Source: Spirogloea muscicola (taxonomy: Eukaryota > Streptophyta > Zygnematophyceae > Spirogloeales > Spirogloeaceae). From it: DNA of 33,304 nucleotides. Location: contig WELB01000434.1 in assembly GCA_009602725.1 (NCBI GenBank), forward strand, positions 1 through 33,304. The letters are read 5' to 3'. Positions 1 through 7,619 of this stretch are shown here, one piece after another. The notes beneath the pieces were generated by a model. It searched no databases. It saw only the letters and a program-made list of their open reading frames with translations, and was not told where the DNA came from. How positions within the stretch are numbered: the stretch's first letter is position 1; every line of letters starts with the position of its first letter. A program made the position numbers and the translations under genes.

Positions 1-48
1 GGCTGGTTATTCCAGCCCCTATTCTCAATGGGCGAGCACTTTCTTCTT
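1..48 (+). repeat. Retroelement 3'-terminal hairpin and tail (type A)
   Basis: This is the second half of the hairpin seen throughout the window. The arms GGCTGG and CCAGCCCC are followed by the tail CTCAATGGGCGAGC and then CTTTCTTCTT. The same string ends every better-preserved copy of the non-LTR element here, about 100 nt after its stop codon, so I read it as that element's 3' end. The 5' side is cut by the window edge. Confidence 0.7.
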
Positions 49-104
49 ATAGTGGGCCTGGCCGGGCAAGCCTCCGGGGTTCCTGCCCCTGGCTCGTCCC
101 TCCA

Positions 105-632
105 AGGCTCGAGCTAAAGAGCTGAAGTATGCTGATCATCCGCCGGAAGACGAGTTCTTCCCGCTGGCTATCGACATCCATGGGGCGTTGGGTGCTCGGT
201 GGCTCGAGCTGCTCAACCAGTTCGCCCGCCACGCCATCGCCCGCCGCTTCCATGAGGAGCCGGTGGACTTTCCTGCAGCCGGGTCGCTCGCGCAGGTGTA
301 CCGCATGCGCGTGGCCGTCTCGCTGCAGAGGTCTATGGCCCGTGCGCTGCACCTGCGTGCCGGCAGAGCCCTCGCTGCTGCCTCTGGATCTGGCCATGGG
401 ACCCACTTCCAGGAGCCTAGCATCTCTGACCTGCGACTGCTTAGCAGGAAAGAGATCGTGTATTAGAAAGAAATGCAGGGGTTTAGCAGGGGTTACTGAG
501 TAATTCGTAGCTGCTTTGATTCGTTTTGTGCTTGTCTTTCTTAGTTCTTCCCCTGGCCCCCTTCTTGTACTTTGTTCATTCTATTTTGGGCTGGCTGTTC
601 GAGCCCCTATCCTCAATGGGCGGGCCCTTTCG
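105..632 (+). pseudogene. 5'-truncated non-LTR retroelement copy, type A (RLE end plus 3' UTR)
   Basis: Translation across frames gives the element's C-terminal coding end: AKELKYADHPPEDEFFPLA, then ALGARWLELLNQFARHAIA, then AAGSLAQVYRMR and LQRSMARALHLRAGRALAA, ending SISDLRLLSRG before a TGA at about 500. The type A 3' UTR follows, then a hairpin at 584-623 with tail CCTCAATGGGCGG. No ATG-led complete frame remains, so this is a dead fragment. Near the stop codon a 34-bp stretch (449-482) lies between two copies of TTAGCAGG, which displaces the normal ending. The copy runs directly into the next one at about 630. Confidence 0.8.
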
Positions 633-1139
633 CGCCGGACGCCAAGGAGCGTAAATACGCGGACCACCCGGTGGGCGACGAATTTGGTCCCCTCGCAGTC
701 GACGTACACGGGGCCTTCGGCGCGCAAGGTGGCTTGACTTGCTTCACCGCCTTGCGCAGCAGGCCGCGGCCCGCCGCCACGGGCAGCAGGGCGAGCAGCC
801 CGGCTTCAATGTCGCCGGGTCCCTCGCGCAGGTCTTCCGCATGCGGTTGGCCGTCTCGCTTCAGCGGTCCCTTGCGTTCGCAGTCCACTTGCGCGCAGGC
901 CGAGCTTTGGCGGCGGCCTCCGGCTACCGTCAGGGCGACGTCTTTCTCCCGGCTAGCTACTCCGACTTGCATCTCCTGACTAGAGGTTACTGAGCGTCCT
1001 CTGGCGTGATGTCTTAGTCCTAGTCCAACGGCATGGACTGTAGTGTATTTCTTTTTCGGCACCTCTTTCTTTGGCTTGGGACATTGTCCATTCATTTTGG
1101 GCTGGCTTTGCCAGCCACTCTTCTCTATGGGCGAGCACA
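632..1139 (+). pseudogene. 5'-truncated non-LTR retroelement copy, type B
   Basis: It begins immediately after the previous copy's tail. The coding remnant reads AKERKYADHPVGDEFGPLAV, then GSLAQVFRMRLAVSLQRSLA, then SYSDLHLLTRGY with a TGA at 991-993; a frameshift lies near 735. The type B 3' UTR contains ACATTGTCCATTC and ends in a hairpin (GGGCTGGCTTTGCCAGCC) with tail TCTATGGGCGAGCAC at about 1094-1138. Its 3' UTR differs clearly from type A although the protein end is homologous, so at least two lineages of the element have been active. Confidence 0.8.
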
Positions 1140-1249
1140 CCTCTTTCTTTGAGGCGAGCCCTGGCGATGGCGCCCAGCCAGATAGACCCTCAGACGAGCT
1201 AGAACAATACACAGGACTGCACTCATGTAGGCGCTAAGCGGGGCCATCA

Positions 1250-1670
1250 GAAGAAAGTGCTCGCCCATAGAGAAGAGAAGTGGCACTCCTAAAGGGGGCA
1301 AGATCTGCGAAAAGCCAGCGCGAAAAGAATTGACAAAGGCTCGGAGGGGCCTAAAAGCACTCAGCAGCTACGAAGGGGCCTGAAGATGCTATGTCAGAAC
1401 GGGGGCAGGATGGATCACTCAGTACTTACGAGTGAGGAGCCTCAAATCCGACAGACTAGCTGCCGGAAATCTATCCCCCTGACGAAAGCCGGAGGCCGCA
1501 GCGAGAGCACGGCCAGCACGCAGATGCAAAGCATGGGCCATGGACCGCTGAAGGAATCTCATGCGACAGACTTGGGCCCACGAGCCAGCGGCGTTGAAGT
1601 CAGCCGGCTCACTGCGCCTGCGGGCCACAGCGTGCCGCGCAAGCCTGGCCAGCAGAGAAGAGGGGCTGGG
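1250..1670 (-). pseudogene. 5'-truncated non-LTR retroelement copy, minus strand
   Basis: Read on the minus strand, it encodes RRRSEPADFNAAGSWAQVCR, then LQRSMAHALHLRAGRALAAA, then SLSDLRLLTRKY with a TGA at 1419-1421. The 3' UTR then runs down to the tail TCTATGGGCGAGCACTTTC at about 1251-1275. Its hairpin is degraded. The upstream boundary near 1670 is where similarity to the other copies stops. Confidence 0.72.
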
Positions 1671-1682
1671 CCATCAGGGTCC

Positions 1683-1792
1683 GGTTCCGCTTCAGCGTCT
1701 TTCTGTCCATTCCTTAGTCCATTCAATTTCTGTTTTTTTTTGGGCTGGCCACTCACAGCCACCAGTCAATTTGGCGCTTTTAGAGAAAGAAA
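1683..1792 (+). repeat. Type D retroelement 3' end (hairpin with TCTCACAGCC-like arm)
   Basis: GGGCTGGCCACTCACAGCC is followed by CAATTTGGCGCTTTT. The same arrangement occurs at 7631-7692, 20850-20905 and 28460-28520. It is the 3' end of the lineage to which the near full-length element at 4330-7690 belongs. No coding part is attached. Confidence 0.6.
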
Positions 1793-1797
1793 AGAAA

Positions 1798-2710
1798 GGG
1801 CTCGCCCATTGAGGATATGGGCTGGAACAGCCAGCCCAAACAAAAGAGTGAGCAGAGTACAAGAAGGGGGGCCAGGCGAAGCACTAAGAAAGACAAGCAC
1901 AAAACGAAACAAAGCAGCTACGAATCACTCAGTAACCCCTGCTAAGCCGTCGCAGGTCAGAGATGCTAGGCTCCTGGAAGTGGGATCCCTGGCCAGAGCC
2001 AGAGGCAGCAGCGAGGGCTCTGCCGGCACGCAGGTGCAGCGCACGGGCCATAGACCGCTGCAGCGAGACGGCCAGGCGCATTCGGTACACCTGCGCGAGC
2101 GATCCGGCTGCAGGAATGTCCACCGGCTCCCCTGGAAGCCGCGGGCAATGGCGTGGCGGGCGAGCTGGTTGAGCAGCGCGAGCCACCGAGCACCCAACGC
2201 CCCATGGGTGTCGATAGCCAGCGGGAAGAACTCGTCTTCCGGCGGATGGTCAGCATATTTGAGCTCTTTTGCATGAGCGGCGCAGGCGACCGCATACCTA
2301 GCCTGGGTGGCACACTGGGCTGGGTGGGAGCGGTCGAATGCGTCGGTAGTAACTACGTCCAGGAGAAGACGTGGCCCACCGGCTTGTGGGGTGGCCACAA
2401 GGTCTACACGACGTGCGTGGAGACCGTCGGCCCTTTCCTGGAGCGGCATGACGCCGGAGTGCTCCGCTGCCACCGAGAAGCCCGCCTCCACCAGGATGCC
2501 ATGCATCGCATCCCGGAGGCGGTCATGGGCCGTTGTTTGCTCTCCGCCGTGCGAACAGCGCAGAACGTGAGCAACCAGAAGAAAGAGCTCGCCCACTGAG
2601 GATAGGGGCTGGAGCAGCCAGCTCCCCCGGCTCGGCCCCGCGCTCGCCACACTCGCATTGACGCACGCCCTGGAGGCATGGCGGCGGCAGGCCTAGGAGC
2701 CGGTGGACGG
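1798..2710 (-). pseudogene. Non-LTR retroelement 3' part with zinc finger and RLE domain, type A
   Basis: This is the best-preserved C-terminal region in the window. Read from 2710 downwards it gives HRLLGLPPPCLQGVRQCECG, then VLRCSHGGEQTTAHDRLRDA (C-x-C ... C ... H, a zinc-finger-like pattern). Next come RRVDLVA ... LLLDVVTTDAF and HAKELKYADHPPEDEF, then the conserved end to SISDLRRLSRGY with TGA at 1929-1931. The order R-x-(P/V)D, about 12 residues, D-V, then K-x-x-K-Y resembles the restriction-like endonuclease of R2-type LINEs; that assignment is by motif only. The 3' UTR and hairpin lie at 1798-1925. The copy is disrupted by a 36-bp insertion at 2577-2612. The 5' truncation at about 2710 abuts an oppositely oriented fragment. 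Confidence 0.8.
2577..2612 (-). mobile_element. 36-bp retroelement 3'-tail micro-insertion with target duplication
   Basis: The stretch between AGCAACC (2570-2576) and AGCAGCC (2613-2619) is absent from the homologous position in the element at about 6920 and breaks the zinc-finger reading frame. On the minus strand it is the second hairpin arm CCAGCCCC plus the tail CCTCAGTGGGCGAGC and CTTTCTTCT. Removing it and one 7-bp flank restores ELAAHVLRC, matching the intact order in related copies. The two flanks differ at one base. Confidence 0.78.
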
Positions 2711-2806
2711 CACTGGCCCCTGGCCCCCTTCTCGTACTTTGCTCATTCTTTTTTGGGCTGGCTTTTCCAGCCCCTATCCTCAAATGGGCAAGCCCTTTTT
2801 CCTCTT
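2711..2806 (+). repeat. Type A retroelement 3' end (UTR, hairpin, tail)
   Basis: This plus-strand fragment starts inside the type A 3' UTR (TGGCCCCCTTCTCGTACTTT). It continues through the hairpin TTGGGCTGGCTTTTCCAGCC to the tail ATGGGCAAGCCC. It sits head-to-head with the truncated minus copy ending at 2710. Confidence 0.7.
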
Positions 2807-2845
2807 TCGGCGTGCTCAGCGTGCTCAGGCTAATGCCTTGCACCA

Positions 2846-3300
2846 GAAAGTGCTCGCCCATTGAGGAGAGGGGCTGGACAAGCCAGCCCAAAAAAGAATG
2901 AGCAAAGTACGAGAAGGGGGCCAGGGGAAGAAAGAGCGCGCCCATAGAGAAAGGGGGCCAGCAAAGCCAGCCCAGAAAGAATGGACAATGGGGAAGCGCT
3001 AAGAAAAGCAAGCACAAAAACGAAGCAAAGCTGCTACGAATCACTCAGTAACCCCTGCTAAGCAGCCGCAGATGAAGAAGAAAGAGCTCGCCCATTGAGG
3101 ATAGGGGCTGGAACAGCCAGCCTAAAAAAGATGGACGAAGTACGAGAAGGGAGCCAGGGGAAGAGCTAAGCCAAAAGAAGAAGAAAGGCCTCGCCCATAG
3201 AGACGAGGGGCTGGCAAAGCCAGCCCAAAAAGAATGGACAATGTCCAAAGCCAAAGAAAGAGATGCCGAAGAAGGACTACTCTACCAAACGCAACAACAC
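2846..3300 (-). repeat. Head-to-tail stack of four retroelement 3' ends
   Basis: Four units follow one another on the minus strand, each with hairpin and tail. In minus-strand order they are: type B (about 3300-3185), type A UTR (about 3180-3080), type A with coding end CTTAGCAGGGGTTACTGA (about 3075-2932), and type A UTR (about 2930-2846). Each unit's tail (ATGGGCGAG plus CTTTCTTCTTC) runs directly into the truncated 5' end of the next. This is the pattern expected if new copies insert at, or are primed from, existing 3' tails. Confidence 0.75.
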
Positions 3301-3337
3301 GCTAGGGAAGCTCAATACCCACGGGTAACAATAATGT

Positions 3338-3768
3338 GCTCGCCCATAGAGAAGAGTGGCTGGCAAAAAAGCCAGCCCAAAAAGAATGGACAATAAGCAA
3401 CAGCAGGTCAGAATAACTCGATGCGGGGAAGGAGGCGCTCCGACCCGGAGGCGGCGGCCACAGCGCGTCCTGCGCGCGTGTGGACTGCGAGGGCAAGCGA
3501 ACGTTGGAACGATACCGCCAGGCGCATCCGAAAGACTTGGGCGAGCGACCCGGCGGCGTTGAAGCCGGGCAGCGCCCCGGACAGACCCGGCCTCCGGTCA
3601 ATAGAAGGTGCTCGCCCATTGAGAAGAGGGGCGGTCAATAGCCTAACGGGCAAGCCGCTGGAGGAGATCCAGCCAGCGGCTGCCGAACACCCCGTGGACG
3701 TCGTTCGCCAAGGCCGCGAACTCGTCGCCAACCGGGTGGTCAGCTTATTTGCGCTCCTTTCCCCGGCA
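3338..3768 (-). pseudogene. 5'-truncated type B retroelement copy carrying a micro-insertion
   Basis: The minus strand encodes a degraded AGERSANKLTT segment (compare AKERKYADH in other copies), then GFNAAGSLAQVFRMRLAVSF, VHTRAGRAVAAASGS and SYSDLLLL. It then jumps directly into the 3' UTR (ATTGTCCATTCTTTTTGGGC) without the usual stop region, so an internal deletion is present. The hairpin and tail are at 3338-3395. A 28-bp insertion at 3605-3632 interrupts the coding part. Confidence 0.72.
3605..3632 (-). mobile_element. 28-bp retroelement tail micro-insertion with 9-bp target duplication
   Basis: The 28 bp lie between two perfect copies of GGTCAATAG (3596-3604 and 3633-3641). On the minus strand they read GCCCCTCTTCTCAATGGGCG then AGCACCTT, exactly the second hairpin arm remnant and tail of the retroelement. 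The host sequence is itself a retroelement coding fragment. The perfect flanking repeat and the identity of the insert make this a convincing, extremely short retro-insertion. Confidence 0.82.
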
Positions 3769-3960
3769 AGCACAAGAAGAAACAAAGCTCTTACGAATGA
3801 CTCAGGGCCACTTTACACTTGCCCGGTCGGTCACTCATTGACCTCGACTTGGCCTCAAATTGGCAGAATTTTGACCCCGGACGTCCATACAACGCGCGAC
3901 ACGTAGCCCCGGAACGTGACCGACCGGGCAAGTGTAAATTGGCCCTCAGTAACCCCTACA
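3769..3960 (-). repeat. Type A retroelement UTR/stop region interrupted by a small inverted-repeat element
   Basis: Flanks 3769-3805 and 3945-3957 match the type A stop and early UTR seen at 3010-3060: TTACGAATGACTCAG on one side and TAACCCCT on the other. Between them lies the element at 3806-3944. The uninterrupted version at 3037-3056 acts as an empty-site reference. Confidence 0.75.
3806..3944. mobile_element. 139-bp MITE-like element with 29-bp terminal inverted repeats
   Basis: The left end 3806-3834 begins GGCCACTTTACACTTGCCCG and the right end 3916-3944 is its reverse complement with one mismatch (C/A at position 6). The element is flanked by CTCAG at 3801-3805 and 3945-3949. The related sequence at 3037-3056 has a single CTCAG, so the second copy is a 5-bp target-site duplication. 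It has no coding capacity. The terminal repeats and duplication fit a non-autonomous DNA transposon; I cannot assign the superfamily. Confidence 0.88.
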
Positions 3961-4042
3961 TAACCTACAGCAGATTGACCCGCTCAGTAACCACGGGTCA
4001 AAATACAAAGGTCGCTAATTGATGCCTGAATACTAGATGGCA
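3960..4042 (-). repeat. Type C retroelement coding end and UTR fragment
   Basis: On the minus strand ATTAGCGACC ... TTGACCCGTGGTTACTGAGC matches 11085-11140, where the same region encodes ASDLYVLTRGY followed by TGA. It is a third lineage of the same 3' end. Confidence 0.6.
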
Positions 4043-4080
4043 GATACGAAGCCCTTCTGCCACCAGAAGGGCTTCGTATC
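4043..4080. repeat. Perfect 17-bp stem, 4-nt loop hairpin
   Basis: GATACGAAGCCCTTCTG (4043-4059) and its exact reverse complement (4064-4080) are separated by CCAC. It is not the retroelement hairpin and has no T-run after it. It could be a very short foldback element or the relic of a palindromic insertion. Confidence 0.8.
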
Positions 4081-4089
4081 CACCAACTA

Positions 4090-4290
4090 GAGCTCGTTCA
4101 GCTTTCTGGCCCGCGCGCTACACCTTCGTGCCGGCCGAGCACTAGGTACTAGAATGTGCTTGCCTTTGTACTTGGCCATTGGCCTTCGTTTGTTTTCAAA
4201 TACACGAAATTTCCTTTCGGCCCTCGTCCGTTCCTTTGGGCTGGCCTCTCACAGCCACTGCGCGCAACGTGGCCGCGCTTTCCGAAAGGC
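4090..4290 (+). repeat. Internally deleted retroelement fragment with type D hairpin
   Basis: 4095-4135 still encodes FLARALHLRAGRA of the C-terminal region. The sequence then passes into a 3' UTR (ATGTGCTTGCCTTTGTACTT, shared with the minus strand of about 11030-11050). It ends in the hairpin GGGCTGGCCTCTCACAGCC at about 4238. The near full-length element begins downstream. Confidence 0.6.
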
Positions 4291-4464
4291 TCAGGTCTAA
4301 TCCCCTCCGGCTAGGCCGCGGGCGCCCCACTATCGCCACAACCCCGGGCCGCTGCTGGCGCCGTCGCGGCCGCCGCCCACCCTCCTCGCCCTCCTCCACT
4401 CCATCAACGCACCATCTCCGCCGCCGCCGCCACCGCCATTCCCTCTCCCCTCGCCATCGCCTTC

Positions 4465-4620
4465 ATGCGCGCCTCCCCCGCCCCCCCCCCTTCTCCTCCG
4501 CCGCCGTCACCACCGCCAGCGCAGCCCGAGCTCGTGCCGTGCCCACGGTGTCAGCGGCAGTTCAGCGGCGCGCCAATTGTGCTACACACACACCGAACAC
4601 TTCTGCAGCGGGCGGCAGCA
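4465..4620 (+). pseudogene. Element N-terminal C2H2 zinc finger remnant
   Basis: After a Pro-rich stretch the frame gives CPRCQRQFSGAPIVLHTHR. The spacing C-x2-C, then 11 residues to H-x-H, is close to a C2H2 finger of the sort found N-terminal to RT in RLE-type LINEs. A neighbouring frame continues with DLDLAALHRQEALPLLRHVP and RWARPHLRRYL, a segment I believe is typical of the region before RT in related algal elements. Confidence 0.55.
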
Positions 4621-5149
4621 GCGGTAGCCCAGGCTGGCGTGTCCCACCAAGGCCCACGCCACCCGGTCCTCACCACTGGCAGTGGGCTGCTGACCTCGAC
4701 CTGGCCGCGCTTCACCGGCAGGAGGCTCTCCCGCTCCTGCGCCATGTTCCACGTTGGGCGCGCCCGCACTTGCGTCGCTACCTCCGCCCTGTCTTGCACC
4801 GCATCGTGGCGGACCACGATGCGGGATGAGGCAGCCTGGAGAATTCCCATTCTTTTCATCCGGCTGCTACTCGTCCGCGCACCCCCCTTGAGAGCGGGCG
4901 GTGGGAGGAGCTTCTGGCGCAGCACGACGCCTCAGTGGCTGCGGCGGCAGCTGGTCGCCGCACTTCGCAGGCAGCCCCAACGCCAGACAGGGCGGCCAGT
5001 GTCCGCCACGCTTTTTGCCTTGGCCATGCAGGGGAGCTCTCAAGGACCGTGCAGGCGCTTGATGATTTGGTGTTGGCGCTGGCGAATGGGGACCAGCGGC
5101 AAGCCCTCTCGTCCCTCCATCCCCGGCGCGCTCTCCCCCGCCCTCGTGG

Positions 5150-6535
5150 TTGGCTTCCTACGCACTGCAGGAGGAGGTGGTCCTCGATGCCGCAGCTCTC
5201 CGCAAGTTCCTGCAGAGCAGCCGGCGCCCAGCTGCGGGCGACCCCTCGCGCAAGCTTACGGAGCACCTGCGGCAGCTCTTTCTGGAGAGGGACGAGGCGG
5301 ACTTTCAGGCGCGGCACCAGGTGTGTCAACACTTTGCCCAGGATCACGTCCCTGCCAGCATCCGCAATGTGCTCTGTGCCAGCACCCTGCTGGCCCTCAG
5401 CAAGGCCAATGGAGGCGCCCAACTGTTCGCCATAGGCGAGGTGCTGTCTGATGGGACGGGCACCGTGGCAACAGCAAGCAGAACAGCCCCAGACACACCT
5501 GGCGCTGCACCAATGCGGCGCCGGCCTGCGGAGCGGCAGCGAAGCCGATGTCCACGGGGTGCGGGCCACCCTTGACCTGCACCCTGAGTGGGTGGTGCTT
5601 GCGGTGGACATCCGTAATGCCTTCGACAGGGTCGACCGAGCCGCTGTCACCGAGGAGCTGTGGGAGGCCTTCCCACCCTGCCGTTCTTCCCACTAGGCTA
5701 TGGCCAGCCCTGTGATCTGCTCTGGAGGACAGGCAACGAGGGGGTGGAGGTCCTCCGGTCTACCACGGGCACCCGACAGGGGGACTGGCTGGCCGGGTTT
5801 TTCTGCGCGCTGGCCCGCAACCGTGCGCTGAAGGCCACGGCAGCTGCGCACCCGGGTGTCCTCGTGCCCACCTACGCTGACGACACCACGCTGGTGGGGC
5901 ACCCAGCCGAGGTCATGTCTGCCTTCGCCACCCTTGAGGAGCAGCTGGGGGAGATCGACCTGGGCATCCGTGCGGAGAAATGCAGTGCCTGGTCCCCGCA
6001 GGGCCTGCCAGCCCTCCTACCCCTGCCCTCCAGCTGTCAGACACCAGCCGGGGGCCTCACCCTCCTTGGGGTCCCCTTAGGCTCACCAGCCTTTGTGGTG
6101 GATCAGCTGCAGGCACGGCTGCAGGAGCATCTCCGGCCAGCGGACCGCCTCCAAGAGCTGCAAGACATGCAGCTGGCGCTCGCCATGCTCACGAGGTGCA
6201 TTGCACAGCCGCCGCAGTACCTGGCCGGAGCCCTCCCTCCCTCCCTTGCAGCGCAGGCCGCCTACGCAACCTTTGATGCAGGTATCCTGGCCAGCGCAGC
6301 GGCCCTGGTCCAACACCCGGCCTTCCTGGAGTCGCCGACTGCGGTGCAACAGGCCTCCCTGCCTGTGAGCCGTGTTGGTCTGGGCTGCCGCCGACTTGCC
6401 CGCTCCTGCCGGGCTGCATACCTGGGTAGCTGGGCGCAGGTTGCGGCTCTGGTGGCCCAGCGATCCATCCGGCATGGGGTAAGCCTGCTGGAGCAGGTGG
6501 CTGCGGACGTGGAGACCGGCGCGTTGCCTTTCTAG
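5150..6535 (+). pseudogene. Reverse transcriptase domain of the non-LTR element (frameshifted)
   Basis: Three frames join. At 5150-5440 LLALSKANGGAQLFAIGEVL matches the N-terminal RT motif. At 5570-5695 AVDIRNAFDRVDR is motif A with its catalytic Asp. From 5660 TGTRQGDWLAGFFCALA is motif B, TYADDTTLVG is motif C with the catalytic DD pair, and LGIRAEKCSAW is motif D. The thumb and downstream helical region extends to a stop at 6533-6535. The catalytic residues are intact although the frame is broken at least twice. Confidence 0.85.
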
Positions 6536-6769
6536 GCGGCTTCACACTTGGCCCGGGATCCGCTGCTCTCGGACCACCCCACCCTGGTGCAACGGGCAGT
6601 TCCTTCTGAATACCTCTCATGCACGCCCGACCTTTGAGCCCAAGCTCGCCTCATGGCGGTGGTGGATGCGGCCTCGTCCACCGCGGCGATGAAGTTTCTG
6701 CCTTTCGACGACCTTCGGGGACGTGCCGACGGCTGCTGTCTGCATCCTCCCCAGGGGCTGCAGCCCGGT

Positions 6770-7561
6770 TGTTTGCCTTGCCCATATACGACGCGCTCCA
6801 TATGCCCGATGACGTCTTCCGCACGGCTGTACACCACCTCCTCGGCCTCCGTCCACCCTGCCTCAGTGGCGTGGTGCAGTGCGAATGCGGGAGGCGCGGT
6901 CCGGATGTGGCATCTCTGGCTGCCCGTATGTTACGATGCACACGAGGTGGGGAGCAGACCGGCACTCACGACCTGCTCCGCAATGCAATGTACGGCATCT
7001 TCATAGAGGCAGGTCAACCAGTGGCACTGGAAACTCCAGTGTCATGCCTCTGACAGCTGGGGCGGATGGCCGCCTCCATGCTTGGCGCGCCGATCTCGTC
7101 GCCAGCGCGCTGGCTCATTGCAGACGTCGTCACCATCGACTGCGTCGATTCCAGGAGCGCCCAATGCTCGTCGGAGGAGGCGGGCTACGCAGTCCGCCAA
7201 GCGGCGGGCGTCAAGGAGGCAAAATACCGCGATCACCCATCGGGCGACGAATTTGTCCCGCTCGCCGTCAACGTACACGGAGCCTTTGGGTATCGGTCGC
7301 TCGACCTCCTCCAGCTCCTTGCGAGGCATGCAGTGGCCCGCCGCCAAGGGCAGCAGAGCGAGCAACCCGACTTCTAATGCCGCCGGGTCGCTTGCTCAAG
7401 TGTTTAGGATGCGCCTGGCCGTCTCGCTGCAGAGGTTCCTTGCCTTTGCCGTCCACCTGCGTGCAGGCCGCACCTTGGCTGCTGCCTCCGGGTTTGGTCA
7501 GGGCGACGTCTTTCCGCCCTCTAGCTATTCCGAGCTGCAGTTGCTGACTAGAGGATACTGA
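6770..7561 (+). pseudogene. Element zinc-finger, RLE-like and conserved C-terminal region
   Basis: 6790-7050 gives DVFRTAVHHLLGLRPPCLSG, then VVQCECGRRGPDVASL and MLRCTRGGEQTGTHDLLRNA, a C-x-C ... C ... H pattern. After a frameshift, RADLVA and IADVVTID carry the putative RLE acidic residues, and GVKEAKYRDHPSGDEF carries K-x-x-K-Y. Another shift leads to NAAGSLAQVFRMRLAVSLQR and SSYSELQLLTRGY with TGA at 7559-7561. The last 60 residues recur in every truncated copy, so copies here are 3'-anchored. Confidence 0.75.
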
Positions 7562-7619
7562 GAGCCTCCTTGCTGACGTCTTGGCGCTTATTATCGTGCT
7601 TCTTGCGCCATCCGGCCCT

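Noticed and set aside
1-3640. Regularly recurring hairpins as a possible CRISPR array
   Set aside because: Spacing is irregular, both orientations occur, the units are attached to retroelement coding ends, and the genome is clearly eukaryotic.
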